Assembly: GCF_002836355.1 (NCBI RefSeq)
Contig: NZ_PJCA01000038.1
Location: 124,001 to 188,000, forward strand
DNA length: 64,000 bases
Reading direction: 5' to 3'
From: Moritella sp. Urea-trap-13
Lineage (GTDB): Bacteria > Pseudomonadota > Gammaproteobacteria > Enterobacterales > Moritellaceae
The position numbers were made by a program, and so were the translations under genes. Positions 37,979 to 48,048 of this stretch are shown piece by piece. Under the pieces are notes generated by a model. That model made no database searches. It saw only the letters and a list, made by a program, of their open reading frames with translations, and was not told where the DNA came from. Position 1 is the stretch's first letter. Every line of letters begins with the position of its first letter.

Positions 37979-39116
37979 TTTCAATTCCTGATATATATAC
38001 GTAACCTATTATAAAAATTAACAACGAGATAAAATATGGCATTATCAAACCGGGAAATAATACACCTTGAAAAAAAACAACCATAACAATACTATTTAAC
38101 AATTCACTACGACCAATAAAATCATACAATAAAATCATAATTGCAAACGCAGCTACACCTAGACCACTAGTTAAAAACCAAAACAAATTATCAGTAAATA
38201 ATGGAAACGCACCAAAACCTGTTATGTATAAATAAACATCCGTATCAAAGATATAAGATATAGTGGACCATATATTAATTCTATTGATAAAAGAACCCAC
38301 ATATATGTGTTCAGACAAAGTTACAACTATCATTTCATATATAGATTCATTTACTACAAAAAAGGATAAAACTAAAGAAGTCAACACAACGAACTTCGTT
38401 TTAAATTTATTAGTCTTTAATTTATTTTTTTTAATTGAATATATCAATAAAAAAAACAATGTCATATACGCACTAAGTGTTACCGATAAAATTATTGTAG
38501 ATATAGGTATAATTAACTTGAATTTACTTTCACAATTAAACAATATAAAACAAACTGAAATTAAAGCTAGAGAAGATATTTCAGCGGGATTACCAAAAAA
38601 ACCACTAACTCGATATTCTAATGAAAATAAAAGAGAATATAATAAATTTAAAATCAAACATAAACATAATAGATTAGAAATATACTCTATTTTAAAATTT
38701 TTCTTTATCGCCAACTGGTAACCCATAAAGAAATATATTGATATAAACATATAACGAAGATATATAAGAGTATTTCGATATACATCACCGTAATTGAAAA
38801 ATGACCCTATATCTCGATCATCCATCAACCAATTTAATACGCTATATATACGGCTCTCATGATTAGCTAGATTAGCTACATTAAAATCATTCAACGCTGA
38901 ATTTATAAAAACAAATATAATAAAAAATGTAACAATTAAAAACTTTATTGTCACCGAACGTTTTATTGCAACCCCAAACTTAATCGAATTATAAATCAAT
39001 AAGAATATACTAAGTAATAACAAGAAATCGGATATTCGAATACCTAGAAATGAAATGGGGATTAATGATGATATAAAATATGAAGATAGGACTATAGCTA
39101 AAAAATCCATTTTCAA
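37950..39116 (-). CDS. wzy: Wzy-like polymerase (polytopic membrane protein)
   Basis: 388 residues, about ten transmembrane segments, very AT-rich, with a large periplasmic-type loop between helices near residues 70-115 (FINSALNDFNVANLANHESR, then a segment containing DRDIGSFFNYGDVYRN). This is the common outline of O-antigen/capsule polymerases, and it is the only candidate in this locus beside the Wzx flippase. No sequence signature allows a definite call. Its start overlaps the stop of the upstream GT by 4 bp (ATGA). Confidence 0.65.
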   Translation of the reverse strand: MKMDFLAIVLSSYFISSLIPISFLGIRISDFLLLLSIFLLIYNSIKFGVAIKRSVTIKFLIVTFFIIFVFINSALNDFNVANLANHESRIYSVLNWLMDDRDIGSFFNYGDVYRNTLIYLRYMFISIYFFMGYQLAIKKNFKIEYISNLLCLCLILNLLYSLLFSLEYRVSGFFGNPAEISSLALISVCFILFNCESKFKLIIPISTIILSVTLSAYMTLFFLLIYSIKKNKLKTNKFKTKFVVLTSLVLSFFVVNESIYEMIVVTLSEHIYVGSFINRINIWSTISYIFDTDVYLYITGFGAFPLFTDNLFWFLTSGLGVAAFAIMILLYDFIGRSELLNSIVMVVFFQGVLFPGLIMPYFISLLIFIIGYVYISGIENENIKRTEM

Positions 39117-40231
39117 ATATCACCATAAACTTTTTCAGTTTGTTTAATATTTGATTGTAAAGAAAAGTTATTTTTGTAATTCAAATAATTATCATTAACT
39201 ATTTTTTCAATACTATCACAACTCAACATTTCATTAATGGATTTAGCTAATGCATTTGAATCATTAACCTTAAATAATGAAAACTGCCTGTGGCTTTTTA
39301 TAATCTCACTTCCACCTCCATTATCACTTGAAATAATATTCTTTTTCATCGACATAGCTTCAATAATGACACGCCCAAACGGTTCATTATCTGATGGACA
39401 AATTAATAAATCAAAATTTTTCAAATAGTCAAAAGGATTATCCACATGCCCTGTCATAATAATATTCATTGGACTCTTCGATTTCAACTTGATTAATTTT
39501 TCTTTAAATTCATTGTCTTCTTCCCTGAATGCATCTCCGACAATAAAAAATGCCAGCTCATTTTTATATTCAACTAATAAATTTGCAGCTTCAATAAAAA
39601 TATCTTGCCTTTTCCAGTCTTCAATCCTTCCGATAATTCCAATCAAAACAACATTTTCAGAAATATTATGTTTCGTCCTTAAGTTTAATAATGAATTGAA
39701 ATCAGATAAATCTTCAACTCCATTATATATCTTAATTAACTTATTTTCACACATCCCAGATGAGTTGCTAAGAATCATATTCTTAACTACATCTGAAATT
39801 GCAATTGTTTTATTTATCACAAATAACAAAATAAATTCAAACCTATTTTTTTGTAAATCTCTAACGTGAGCAACAGTCTTCACATTAAATATGATAGAAA
39901 TGAAAAACAAATAAAACCTAGTTCTCGCAGTGTTTGAATGAACAATATCTACATTATTATTTTTAATTATCTTTTTAATTTTAAATAAAAATGAAACTAT
40001 ATTAAAAATAGCTTTAATCCCTTGACCTTTTAACTGAGGAAATTCTATATCGATAGTTTCAATGCTATTATCTTTACATTTTCTTTTTAAAACACCATGT
40101 CTTGGCGATGCTAATATAACATTGTGCCCAAGGTCGCTAATACCCTGCATTAGCCTAAACAAGCTATGTTCAGCCCCACCCATATCATTACATTCACTTA
40201 AATATAAAAAATTATAAATTTTCAATTTCAT
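39113..40231 (-). CDS. GT4-type glycosyltransferase
   Basis: 372-residue retaining GT-B enzyme. LKIYNFLYLSECNDMGGAEHSLF has the Gly-Gly-Ala loop at the start of the acceptor domain, VVLIGIIGRIEDWKRQDIFIEA opens the donor domain, and PSDNEPFGRVIIEAMSMKKNII carries the Glu-x7-Glu motif. It overlaps wzx by 20 bp at its 5' end and the polymerase by 4 bp at its 3' end. It belongs to the tightly packed AT-rich core of the second locus. Confidence 0.82.
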   Translation of the reverse strand: MKLKIYNFLYLSECNDMGGAEHSLFRLMQGISDLGHNVILASPRHGVLKRKCKDNSIETIDIEFPQLKGQGIKAIFNIVSFLFKIKKIIKNNNVDIVHSNTARTRFYLFFISIIFNVKTVAHVRDLQKNRFEFILLFVINKTIAISDVVKNMILSNSSGMCENKLIKIYNGVEDLSDFNSLLNLRTKHNISENVVLIGIIGRIEDWKRQDIFIEAANLLVEYKNELAFFIVGDAFREEDNEFKEKLIKLKSKSPMNIIMTGHVDNPFDYLKNFDLLICPSDNEPFGRVIIEAMSMKKNIISSDNGGGSEIIKSHRQFSLFKVNDSNALAKSINEMLSCDSIEKIVNDNYLNYKNNFSLQSNIKQTEKVYGDI

Positions 40232-41678
40232 TCCTTTTATAATATAATTTAACTGAAACTATCATTATAAAAACAATAGTCATTATTATATCTACAACTT
40301 GACTTTCAATAAATACTGACTCAAAAAATAAGACGGAAATTGTTATCAATGGAAAAAACATAAACACATCACGACTTATAAGATAAATAAAATTGTAATT
40401 CACACCTTCCATTTTACTTACCTTTATCATAAGTAGAATCATGGCAACTAAATTAGTTATCACAGTAGCTATTATAACGCCATAAACACCAATTTTAGTT
40501 GATAAATAAACACTCAGAATTACATTTATACCAACGCAAATCAGCATTATTTTCATTGGAGTTCGTGTATCACCAGATGCCCATAAGATTCTTTTGCTAA
40601 TTGCAGATATAGACTCAAAAATAAGACCGGATGCATAAATAGAAAAAAACAATGTGATCACTGAAATATCTTCAGCTGTTAGCTTCCCATACCCCAAGGT
40701 TAAATCAACTAAGGCTTCCCCATATATGATTATAACTATTAATAAGGCTATTGATATGTAAGAAAGAATATACATTGATTGATTAATAGTAGAATTCAAT
40801 AAAACATTATCGCGATTATTGATAAAATTACATATTTTAGGATAATAATACAATGAAACATTAACAGCAAAAACGCCAACCATAACGGCATACAACTGTT
40901 GTGAAAAATACAGTTGTGATAAACTTCCATTCTCTAAATTTGAAACAATTGTTTTATCTACGGCTTTATTTAACTGATTACTTATAGAACCAATTGCAAC
41001 AGGTAAGAACAATACCATATAGTTACTAATGAAATATTTCAAATCACCATATGAAAAGCCATTACTTTTAATTAATTTAATAATTTTAACTTTTGAAATA
41101 TAATAATTTAAAAAAATCTGTATTAATGCAAAAATACAATAAGAAAGTGCAATGGCACTATTTATTGAGTTGATATACAATAGATACAGAACAGAAATAA
41201 ACATAATGTTTGATATACTAGTTACTATCGGTATGTATGAAACCTTTCCATTACAAATCAATATTGATTTGTAAAATTCTGAAACTATATAAAAAAACAT
41301 ATATATGGAAACAGGAATAGAATACAAATATAAATAATCTATTTTAATATCAGTCAGATTAGAATTTAATAAAATTATAATCTCAAAATTTAAAAGATAA
41401 ATCATTACAGATAGAACAAATGAAATAAATAACGTTACGCCTCCAATTGCAATCAACACATTCGGTTTTTTTTTGTAGTATTTCTGATGCATAGGAATAT
41501 AACAACTATTAATACCACTACTCATTACATCTAATATAATACTCGGGAGCATCATCGACAATATATACATATCAAATACATCACCTATACCATAGATGAT
41601 GCCAATACTCAACTCTCTAAATAAACCAGTTACTTTTCCTAGTATAGATAATACAATAAGTAAAATTAGTGATTTCAT
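40212..41678 (-). CDS. wzx: Wzx-type flippase (MurJ/MviN-like)
   Basis: 488-residue membrane protein with about 14 helices. The N-terminus, LSILGKVTGLFRELSIGIIYG, and the following GDVFDMYILSMMLPSIILD with MSSGINSCYIPMHQKYYKK match the start of MurJ/MviN-fold MOP exporters. ALSYCIFALIQIFLNYYISK and the paired-helix repeats agree. It is expected to flip the undecaprenyl-linked repeat unit across the inner membrane for Wzy. It lies 19 bp after the second acetyltransferase gene. A MurJ-like rather than classic Wzx (PST) sequence is somewhat unusual but known in polysaccharide loci. Confidence 0.82.
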   Translation of the reverse strand: MKSLILLIVLSILGKVTGLFRELSIGIIYGIGDVFDMYILSMMLPSIILDVMSSGINSCYIPMHQKYYKKKPNVLIAIGGVTLFISFVLSVMIYLLNFEIIILLNSNLTDIKIDYLYLYSIPVSIYMFFYIVSEFYKSILICNGKVSYIPIVTSISNIMFISVLYLLYINSINSAIALSYCIFALIQIFLNYYISKVKIIKLIKSNGFSYGDLKYFISNYMVLFLPVAIGSISNQLNKAVDKTIVSNLENGSLSQLYFSQQLYAVMVGVFAVNVSLYYYPKICNFINNRDNVLLNSTINQSMYILSYISIALLIVIIIYGEALVDLTLGYGKLTAEDISVITLFFSIYASGLIFESISAISKRILWASGDTRTPMKIMLICVGINVILSVYLSTKIGVYGVIIATVITNLVAMILLMIKVSKMEGVNYNFIYLISRDVFMFFPLITISVLFFESVFIESQVVDIIMTIVFIMIVSVKLYYKRNEIENL

Positions 41679-41697
41679 GTATCAGTAACAGCCTTGG

Positions 41698-42219
41698 TTA
41701 TTTATTTAAAATAGATTTTCTATTATAATTATAATTAGCTAAATCTATATTGTTTTTGTAAATACCATTTTTATAAAAACTATTTGATGTTATGTCAATT
41801 GAGACTAACTCTGTTGCAGCTATAATTACATTGCTACCAATATCAATTTTTCCGATTAAACAACTATTAGCTCCAATTAAAGTGAAATCACCAATAGAGC
41901 TTGCCTTCCTTGAACACCCCAAGCTGATAAACTCATTACTGCCTATAGTTACATGTTGATAAATTGTGACATAATTACCAATTTCAGCTGTAGAGTGAAT
42001 GATGATTCCAAAGGGATGGGGTAGCCTAAAGTAACGTCCAATTTTAACCGTTTTAGGTATCTCACAATTCATCATTAAATTTAATAAAATAACTCTAAAG
42101 GGTGTTATCAACCAAGAAATATATGGTAGGCGCTCTGTTCTTATAATTAATATAGCTAGTCTTGAAATGAAATTCTTATTGACTTGAAAGTCAGATTTTA
42201 TATTTGATAAAAAACTCAT
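41698..42219 (-). CDS. Serine-acetyltransferase-like O-acetyltransferase (second)
   Basis: 173-residue hexapeptide acyltransferase. IGRYFRLPHPFGIIIHSTAEIG, NYVTIYQHVTIGSNEF and LIGANSCLIGKIDIGSNVII form the beta-helix; the PHPFGIIIH segment is the usual capsule-locus variant of the CysE HxxGIVIH motif. Short C-terminal tail, AT-rich. It is the first gene after the decayed IS element and so may depend on read-through of that element from wzc. Probably acetylates a sugar or glycerol residue of the polymer. Confidence 0.78.
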   Translation of the reverse strand: MSFLSNIKSDFQVNKNFISRLAILIIRTERLPYISWLITPFRVILLNLMMNCEIPKTVKIGRYFRLPHPFGIIIHSTAEIGNYVTIYQHVTIGSNEFISLGCSRKASSIGDFTLIGANSCLIGKIDIGSNVIIAATELVSIDITSNSFYKNGIYKNNIDLANYNYNRKSILNK

Positions 42220-42317
42220 TATCTTTTCCTTTTTTATAAGTAATTAAAAAAATATGTTAATTACTTAAGACCATTTGACCATCTTTAATCTTGATAATTT
42301 AATCACCTCAGTCGAGA

Positions 42318-43334
42318 GGGCGTTGTTGATCGAATCAACGAGAGATTTGATCATCTCGCTTATTTATGAAAGTCTAAATACTCATGTTTCTTTCAGGAAT
42401 GCCGAGTCTAACGACGTTATTGATCGCTTTGACATTGGCTTCAACAACTTGAGTGTTGTAACAACCGAAGTGATTGTATTCCGCTAGTGAGCGTTTTATA
42501 CCGATACATCGCAGTTTCCGATAACGATCTATCGTGGTAGCCACGTATGGACTTTCCACTGTTTCAGTCCACCTGCTTTAAGTGCTATTACAGCTTCATT
42601 TCTCGGATGTCCAGGTTCCCACAATCTAGCACTTTTTCGTGATACGGTAAGTGGTTTTATATTTTTTTCTTAAGTATTTATGACTCTCTTTTGTGTCGTA
42701 TGCACCATCACCTGAGACTTCTAAAATACGTCAACGTAGAGGGTTAAGCAACGAAGGTAGTACTTCACTGTAACCAACATTAACAAGCGTCATTTAAGCA
42801 GAAATAATTTCATGAATATCAACATCTACCGCCATATATAACTTGCGCCACGTTCGACGCTTTTCACGGCAGTGCTTCTTAACCTTCCATTCGTATTCGC
42901 CAAACACTTTTAAGCCCGTTGAATCGATGGCGATATGTCGAATAGCACCTCTCGATGGGTTACGATATTTTATTTCAACCGTTTTGGCTCGTTTACTTAT
43001 ACTCGAATAATTAGGACTACGCAGTGGAACATTCATCAGAGAAAAAATGGAATCGATAAAGCCTTGTAATGAGCGTAATGGCAGAGAAAATACACCTTTC
43101 ACTATTACATCAGAGAATTGAAATCATCGACCACGCTTTCCGTAATGTTTAGTGCAAGTCCATATTTGTCTACCCAAAATGTAATTGAGCCACGTTGAGT
43201 TAACGCACGATTAGACTCTGGCCAGTTTGTGACTTTGTTCTTCGACTTACCCATCAGATGAACCTTTTTAAATCCGTGATAATGATCGGATCACAAGATT
43301 TACGAAAGGCTCCCTGATTTAGTCAACAACGCTT
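42318..43334 (-). mobile_element. Decayed IS5-family insertion sequence
   Basis: About 1.0 kb. The left end, GGGCGTTGTTGATCGAATCA, at 42318, and the right end on the other strand, AGCGTTGTTGACTAAATCAGG, from 43332 downward, are related terminal inverted repeats of the GTTGTTGA(AT)AAATC type common in IS5-group elements. The transposase between them is broken. I could not see a clear target-site duplication. It lies between wzc and the rest of the polysaccharide operon. Confidence 0.75.
42374..43254 (-). pseudogene. IS5-type transposase, frameshifted and stop-interrupted
   Basis: Pieces in order on the - strand: N-terminus GKSKNKVTNWPESNRALTQ (from 43254); then after a frameshift near 43110-43130 VKGVFSLPLRSLQGFIDSIF and RHIAIDSTGLKVFGEYEWK (DDE-type first Asp in IDSTGLK); then HEIISA, a stop at 42794, VNVGYSEVLPSLL, another stop, and ILEVSGDGAYDT (second catalytic Asp). 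A last piece in another frame has IGIKRSLAEYNHFGCYNTQ with the catalytic Glu region, to 42374. At least two stops and two frameshifts; certainly inactive. Confidence 0.85.
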
Positions 43335-43535
43335 CTCTGAAACATATATTTCAATCCAAGAGTAAAAAATTATTATTTACTTTGAACACAATGGCATTGA
43401 ATAATTTCAATTTTAAATATTAGTACTAGATAACACCCTGAGACACTTCAATTCCATTTTGAGACAGCCTATTTCATCGTAATACCTTGATTTAGCCTAA
43501 CTCTTTAAATTTAACCAATAGGTCCGACTTTAAAA

Positions 43536-45734
43536 CTAAGACTTATCACTCTCATAGCTATAGTTATAATAACCATACCCATAAGACGCACTCGCCTTCT
43601 TCTCAACAGCATTCAGAATAAAGCCTTTCACTTCAATTCCAGCCATTTCAAAGCGGTGACGTGCGACTTCAATTTCTTTCACTGTATTTTGACCAAAGCG
43701 ACCAACCATCAAGGTTGTTCCCGCAAGCGCACCAACAATACTTGGGTCTGTTACCGCAAGTACCGGTGGCGTATCGATGATAACTAAATCATATTGACTT
43801 GATGCCCACTCAACAAAATCGCTAAAGCGTGGGTGCATTAATAACTCAGAAGGATTAGGTGGGATTTGACCACGCGTAATAACATCTAGATTTTCAATAC
43901 CTGATGTTTTAATTACGTCTTTAGTGTCTAACTTACCAGAGAGCATTTCAGACAAGCCGCAATCCCAGTCAAGATTGAAATGACGTTGTAAATAACCTTT
44001 ACGCATATCACCGTCGACAATCAGTACTTTTTGACCTGTTTTAGCAATCACAGCAGCAAAGTTTACCGATACAAACGATTTACCAATACCAGGCGCAGGA
44101 CCAGAGATCATAACCACATTATTCTTCGCTTCCATCATGGCAAAATGCATGCTGGTACGCAGACCACGTAATGCTTCAATCGATAAATCAGCAGGGTTTG
44201 ATTCTGCTAATAATGTTTCATGCAATTCGAGTTTTTTCTTACGTTTATTTTGTTTAAGCTTGCTGTCCATCTCTGCCTGCCAATCAGACATTGGGATGCT
44301 TGCATAAACCGGTAAACCTAACGCTTCAATTTCATCTGGATTTTCAACGCCCTTATGTAATGCCGCACGTACTAGCACAACTGCAACCGAGAGCATGCCA
44401 CCTAATAATGTCGCTAATACCACAATCAGTGATTTCTTCGGTTTAACCGCGTTACTATAGGCTTGTGCAGTATCTAAAATACGTACATTACCTACCGTAC
44501 CCGCTTTCAAGATACTCAACTCTTGGACCTTGTTCAGCAGTTGAATATAAATCTGTTGATTCACTTCAACATCACGCTTCATGCGTAATACATCACGTTG
44601 AGTTTTCGGTAATTGTTGAACCTGATCATTAAGCTGTCTTTGCTTTGTTAATAAAACTTCACGTTTATCGAGTAATGATTTGTAAGCAGGGTGATCTTTG
44701 GTAAAACGTTGGCTAATCTCACTTTCTTTAAAGGTTAACTCGTTTAGCTGTGACTCTAATGCCACCATGACTTTTAGCGTTGACTCCGCTTCTAACCCCA
44801 AGTCAATCGATTCATTGGCTTGACGGAAACGATTAAGCGTATCTTCAGCTGCGGTTAATTCAGTCTTAATATTTGGTAAATGGCTTTGTAAAAACGTTAA
44901 GCTCTTTTCAGCTTCAGCCGAATTTCGTTCTACATTCTGCAAAAAATAGTTTTGACTTACGTCATTCAAAATAGCTTCAATTAAAACTTTATCTTCACCA
45001 CTAAATGATAATTGTAAAATACCTGTTTGTTTACCACGTTCACTTACCGACAAATTCTGTTGTAACCATTGGATCGCATCAAGTTGAGATTGCTTAACAA
45101 CAGAAAATTCATCAGCAGTGTTACCCACTAATACCTGTACAAATAAACGGTAATCATTGTTTTGCGCTAATTCACCCACGACACCTGATAATACTTTACG
45201 CTCATCAGCGTTATATAACGAATAAGCACCTTTACTGGCATCATCAATGATCAAACTAAATGCAGATTTAGCATAGGCAGAAGCGTAACTTGGAATTTCA
45301 AAACGACTAATAGCAATGTCATTTTGTTGACCGCCCATGCGTGCTAAGCCTTTACCAATAACCGGTAAATAGGTTGGTGCTGCAAGCGTAGTTAAATTTA
45401 ACTTTTCAACTGTTTGGCTCAAGATCATACGTGATTTAATGATCTCAACTTCGGTCGTTGCAGACGATTCACTGGAAAACATGTCGCCCATGTCGCCAAC
45501 CAGTGCCGACATGCCACTGCTTTTTTGTTCAACTTGGATCAACGCATCGGCTTTGTAAACCGGCGTGGCTAATAACGCATAGCTGACACCAAATATCGCA
45601 AAGATAAAAGTAACAGCGATAATGCTCCAACGCGCGTCGAGTAAGATACCGAATAATTTTCCGAGATCGATTTCGTCAGCATCGCTGTTTGACTGCTGCG
45701 GTTTGTTCGTTTGATTAAGAGTATTACTGCTCAT
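43536..45734 (-). CDS. wzc: Wzc-type BY-kinase / polysaccharide co-polymerase
   Basis: 732-residue inner-membrane protein. A Wzz domain lies at the N-terminus (IDLGKLFGILLDARWSIIAV, first helix about 35-55), then a long helical periplasmic part with the GNVR...PKKSL approach to the second helix (about 425-450). The cytoplasmic tyrosine kinase has Walker A GPAPGIGKSFVSVN, Walker A' VLIVDGDMRKG and Walker B LVIIDTPPVLAV. A Tyr-rich tail (SYGYGYYNYSYES) is the autophosphorylation cluster. It controls chain length and export together with Wza, and is dephosphorylated by the neighbouring Wzb. Complete. Confidence 0.95.
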   Translation of the reverse strand: MSSNTLNQTNKPQQSNSDADEIDLGKLFGILLDARWSIIAVTFIFAIFGVSYALLATPVYKADALIQVEQKSSGMSALVGDMGDMFSSESSATTEVEIIKSRMILSQTVEKLNLTTLAAPTYLPVIGKGLARMGGQQNDIAISRFEIPSYASAYAKSAFSLIIDDASKGAYSLYNADERKVLSGVVGELAQNNDYRLFVQVLVGNTADEFSVVKQSQLDAIQWLQQNLSVSERGKQTGILQLSFSGEDKVLIEAILNDVSQNYFLQNVERNSAEAEKSLTFLQSHLPNIKTELTAAEDTLNRFRQANESIDLGLEAESTLKVMVALESQLNELTFKESEISQRFTKDHPAYKSLLDKREVLLTKQRQLNDQVQQLPKTQRDVLRMKRDVEVNQQIYIQLLNKVQELSILKAGTVGNVRILDTAQAYSNAVKPKKSLIVVLATLLGGMLSVAVVLVRAALHKGVENPDEIEALGLPVYASIPMSDWQAEMDSKLKQNKRKKKLELHETLLAESNPADLSIEALRGLRTSMHFAMMEAKNNVVMISGPAPGIGKSFVSVNFAAVIAKTGQKVLIVDGDMRKGYLQRHFNLDWDCGLSEMLSGKLDTKDVIKTSGIENLDVITRGQIPPNPSELLMHPRFSDFVEWASSQYDLVIIDTPPVLAVTDPSIVGALAGTTLMVGRFGQNTVKEIEVARHRFEMAGIEVKGFILNAVEKKASASYGYGYYNYSYESDKS

Positions 45735-45855
45735 AATTATTATCTAATTCCAATATTTAAATTTAGCTTTTGTCTATTTACCAAACTGCTTTTAGCTTAG
45801 CTCTATCAACTTAATTGCTCTTAGCTGTTATTAACCTAATGACTCTTAGCTGCTT

Positions 45856-46287
45856 TTAACTTAACTTCAGCGCCCAAGCCTTAGCTGAAGCTTCAATGAG
45901 CTTATAAGCATGATCAAACGCTTCTTTACTTTGGCGATACGGATCAGGTATATCTTGTTTTTGCAACCATTGGCTAAACAACATGGTTTTACCACGGGCT
46001 TCAGGGGCAATGTTAGTCACCGCATTGATATGACCTTGTTCCATCACTAAAATCAAATCAAACTCACGACACAATGCAGACGTTAGCTGGCGGCCTTGAT
46101 GACCCGCTAAGCTAATGCCGTGTTCTTCAGCGACCTGACAAGCCTGTTTATCTGCAGGTTTACCTACTAAAGCGCCAACACCCGCTGATTCAATGTTCTT
46201 GCTCGGTAATAGTGACTTAAGTAAATACTCGCCAGAGGGTGAGCGACAAATATTACCCACACACACCACTAAAATATTATTAAACAT
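45856..46287 (-). CDS. wzb: Low-molecular-weight protein tyrosine phosphatase
   Basis: 143 residues, normal length. The phosphate loop VCVGNICRSPSGEYLL (Cys-x5-Arg-Ser) near the N-terminus and the general-acid segment DIPDPYRQSKEAF near the C-terminus are both intact. It removes phosphate from the Tyr tail of Wzc, allowing polymer assembly to cycle. It lies between wza (57 bp) and wzc (121 bp), the standard order. Confidence 0.95.
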   Translation of the reverse strand: MFNNILVVCVGNICRSPSGEYLLKSLLPSKNIESAGVGALVGKPADKQACQVAEEHGISLAGHQGRQLTSALCREFDLILVMEQGHINAVTNIAPEARGKTMLFSQWLQKQDIPDPYRQSKEAFDHAYKLIEASAKAWALKLS

Positions 46288-46343
46288 AGTAAACCCTTTT
46301 AATTCATAACCTTCGATTAATACTTCAATTCAGGACTGATTGA

Positions 46344-47552
46344 TTACCAAGTACGAACGCGATTAACACCTTCAGTAAGATCGTTAAAGCCTGAAATAGT
46401 TGGTAGTATTTGACCGATAACACGGTTCCAACGGGTAATAGGCGCCGCTGTGACATAAACTATGTCATAAGGTTGTAATTCAAATTCGGTACCAATCACC
46501 AATGCAGCTGCATTAGTAATATCTAATTGATAGATATCAGCAATGGTATTGCGGTTTGATTGCTCAGATTCATTTTCGGTTGTTCCTGAGTTATCTAAAT
46601 CAGAGCTGTCAGTTTCAACTGCACGGTTAGCACGAACCACAAAGATACCAGTCGCATCGGCAGCCAGCTGGTTAATACCACCCACGCTACTTAGTGCTTC
46701 CGTCAGACTCATACCCGCACGGTCAATTTTCAATAGTTTAGGTTCGTTAACTTCACCCATGACAAATACTTTTTGGCCATCGTTACGTGGCACATGGACA
46801 ATATCACCCGGCATTAATAACCGATTTTGCGTTAAATCACCACGTTGCATCAAGGCATATAACGACAGCGCTTGTTCAGAACCTTGGCGCGTTAAAGTAA
46901 TATTACGCCAATCTGCGTCTTCAGCTAAACCACCTGCACTATTAATCGCATCCAATACTGTTAATGGCACATTGCTAATAAATTGTTGACCGGGTTTGTT
47001 CACTTCACCTGTGATGTAGGTTTTTTTAGAGCGGAATGCGGCAACATTCACGTCTACTTGTGGGGTTTCGATAAACTTGGCTAACTTTGTGGTTAACATG
47101 GCGCGAATTTCAACTACCGTTTTATCTGCAACTTGAACAAAGCCGATATAAGGATAGAAAATAGTACCGTCTGCGTGTACCCAGTTACCTGATTCACTGG
47201 CACTACGGTAAGAACCTGCTGGAATGGTCAATTCAGGGTGGTCCCAAATAGTGACATTTAAAATATCACCAGCACCAACGCGGTATTCATACGCCGCTAG
47301 CTTGGCATCTAATGCTGGGTTAATCTGCGCACTTTGGCGTGGCGCTTTATAGGTCGCCATTTTATCTGCTGTTAATGGGTATAAATTAACGCGATCTAAA
47401 ATATCAACGTTTTCTGAACTATCATCATTTGCACTTGTCTTTTTATCATCTATATTTAAACTATCTACATTTAAATAAGAGCCTGGCACGGTACAACCCG
47501 CTAGTATTATAGGTAAGGCCGCAGCCACCAATAATTTTTTATAATGATTCAT
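46344..47552 (-). CDS. wza: Outer-membrane polysaccharide export lipoprotein
   Basis: Forms the octameric outer-membrane channel for capsule/exopolysaccharide. I start at ATG 47552 (GGA upstream), which gives a clean lipoprotein signal: KKLLVAAALPIILAGC with the lipobox LAGC. Then polysaccharide export domain (YRVGAGDILNVTIWDHPELT), SLBB repeats (TYITGEVNKPGQQFISNVPL; VFVMGEVNEPKLLKIDRAG) and the C-terminal amphipathic helix ending in W (VNRVRTW). A Ser/Glu/Asn-rich insert (about 340-352) lies in the third repeat region. First gene of the second ops-controlled operon. Confidence 0.94.
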   Translation of the reverse strand: MNHYKKLLVAAALPIILAGCTVPGSYLNVDSLNIDDKKTSANDDSSENVDILDRVNLYPLTADKMATYKAPRQSAQINPALDAKLAAYEYRVGAGDILNVTIWDHPELTIPAGSYRSASESGNWVHADGTIFYPYIGFVQVADKTVVEIRAMLTTKLAKFIETPQVDVNVAAFRSKKTYITGEVNKPGQQFISNVPLTVLDAINSAGGLAEDADWRNITLTRQGSEQALSLYALMQRGDLTQNRLLMPGDIVHVPRNDGQKVFVMGEVNEPKLLKIDRAGMSLTEALSSVGGINQLAADATGIFVVRANRAVETDSSDLDNSGTTENESEQSNRNTIADIYQLDITNAAALVIGTEFELQPYDIVYVTAAPITRWNRVIGQILPTISGFNDLTEGVNRVRTW

Positions 47553-47816
47553 AGGTTCCAGAGTTACATCTTTTAAAGTGGCGGGATTATACCCCGATGA
47601 TGAGGAAATAACTAAAATGAACAAGGTAACAAGATACCGGTCACATTTTTAGGTGTTAATTTCTATTTTTTATTTATTCTGTACGATGTAGATGTGTTAG
47701 GTTAACCATATACATATTTTCGTATATGTAACAACAGCCTCAAACTAACATTGTTAGTCATTAAAAATATAATTAATGAGGCGATTGGCAATGCAACTAC
47801 AGAGTAAAACATTATC

Positions 47817-48032
47817 ATGTTCCGACGTTATGCCATTTTTACTAACAACCACTCAGGGCTACACAATATCAATCTGATGATTGTTATCTTGGTGATGCTA
47901 GTTAGTCTTTATCAGTTAATCGAAAACGAGCAACTCGTCTATGCAAACGGCATCGCTTTCACGTTAGTCTCTGTGGTTATATTTGCACGTGCATCTGATT
48001 ATAAACGCAAATATTTAACCAAAAACAAATAG
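47817..48032 (+). CDS. Possible small membrane protein opposite the wza leader
   Basis: A 71-codon frame with two hydrophobic stretches (LMIVILVMLVSLYQLI and AFTLVSVVIFARA), a short polar link and a basic tail (DYKRKYLTKNK), the look of a two-helix inner-membrane protein. It has only a weak ribosome-binding site (AGAG about 11 bases upstream) and lies antisense to the untranslated leader of wza, ending 17 bp before the ops element. No family recognised. Codon use is ordinary for the region; expression is uncertain. Confidence 0.4.
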   Translation: MFRRYAIFTNNHSGLHNINLMIVILVMLVSLYQLIENEQLVYANGIAFTLVSVVIFARASDYKRKYLTKNK

Positions 48033-48048
48033 TTCACACCACAAAAAG

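Noticed and set aside
38263-38721. 152-residue + strand frame opposite the Wzy-like gene
   Set aside because: Lies antisense to a polytopic membrane protein in very AT-rich sequence; no start signal or family.
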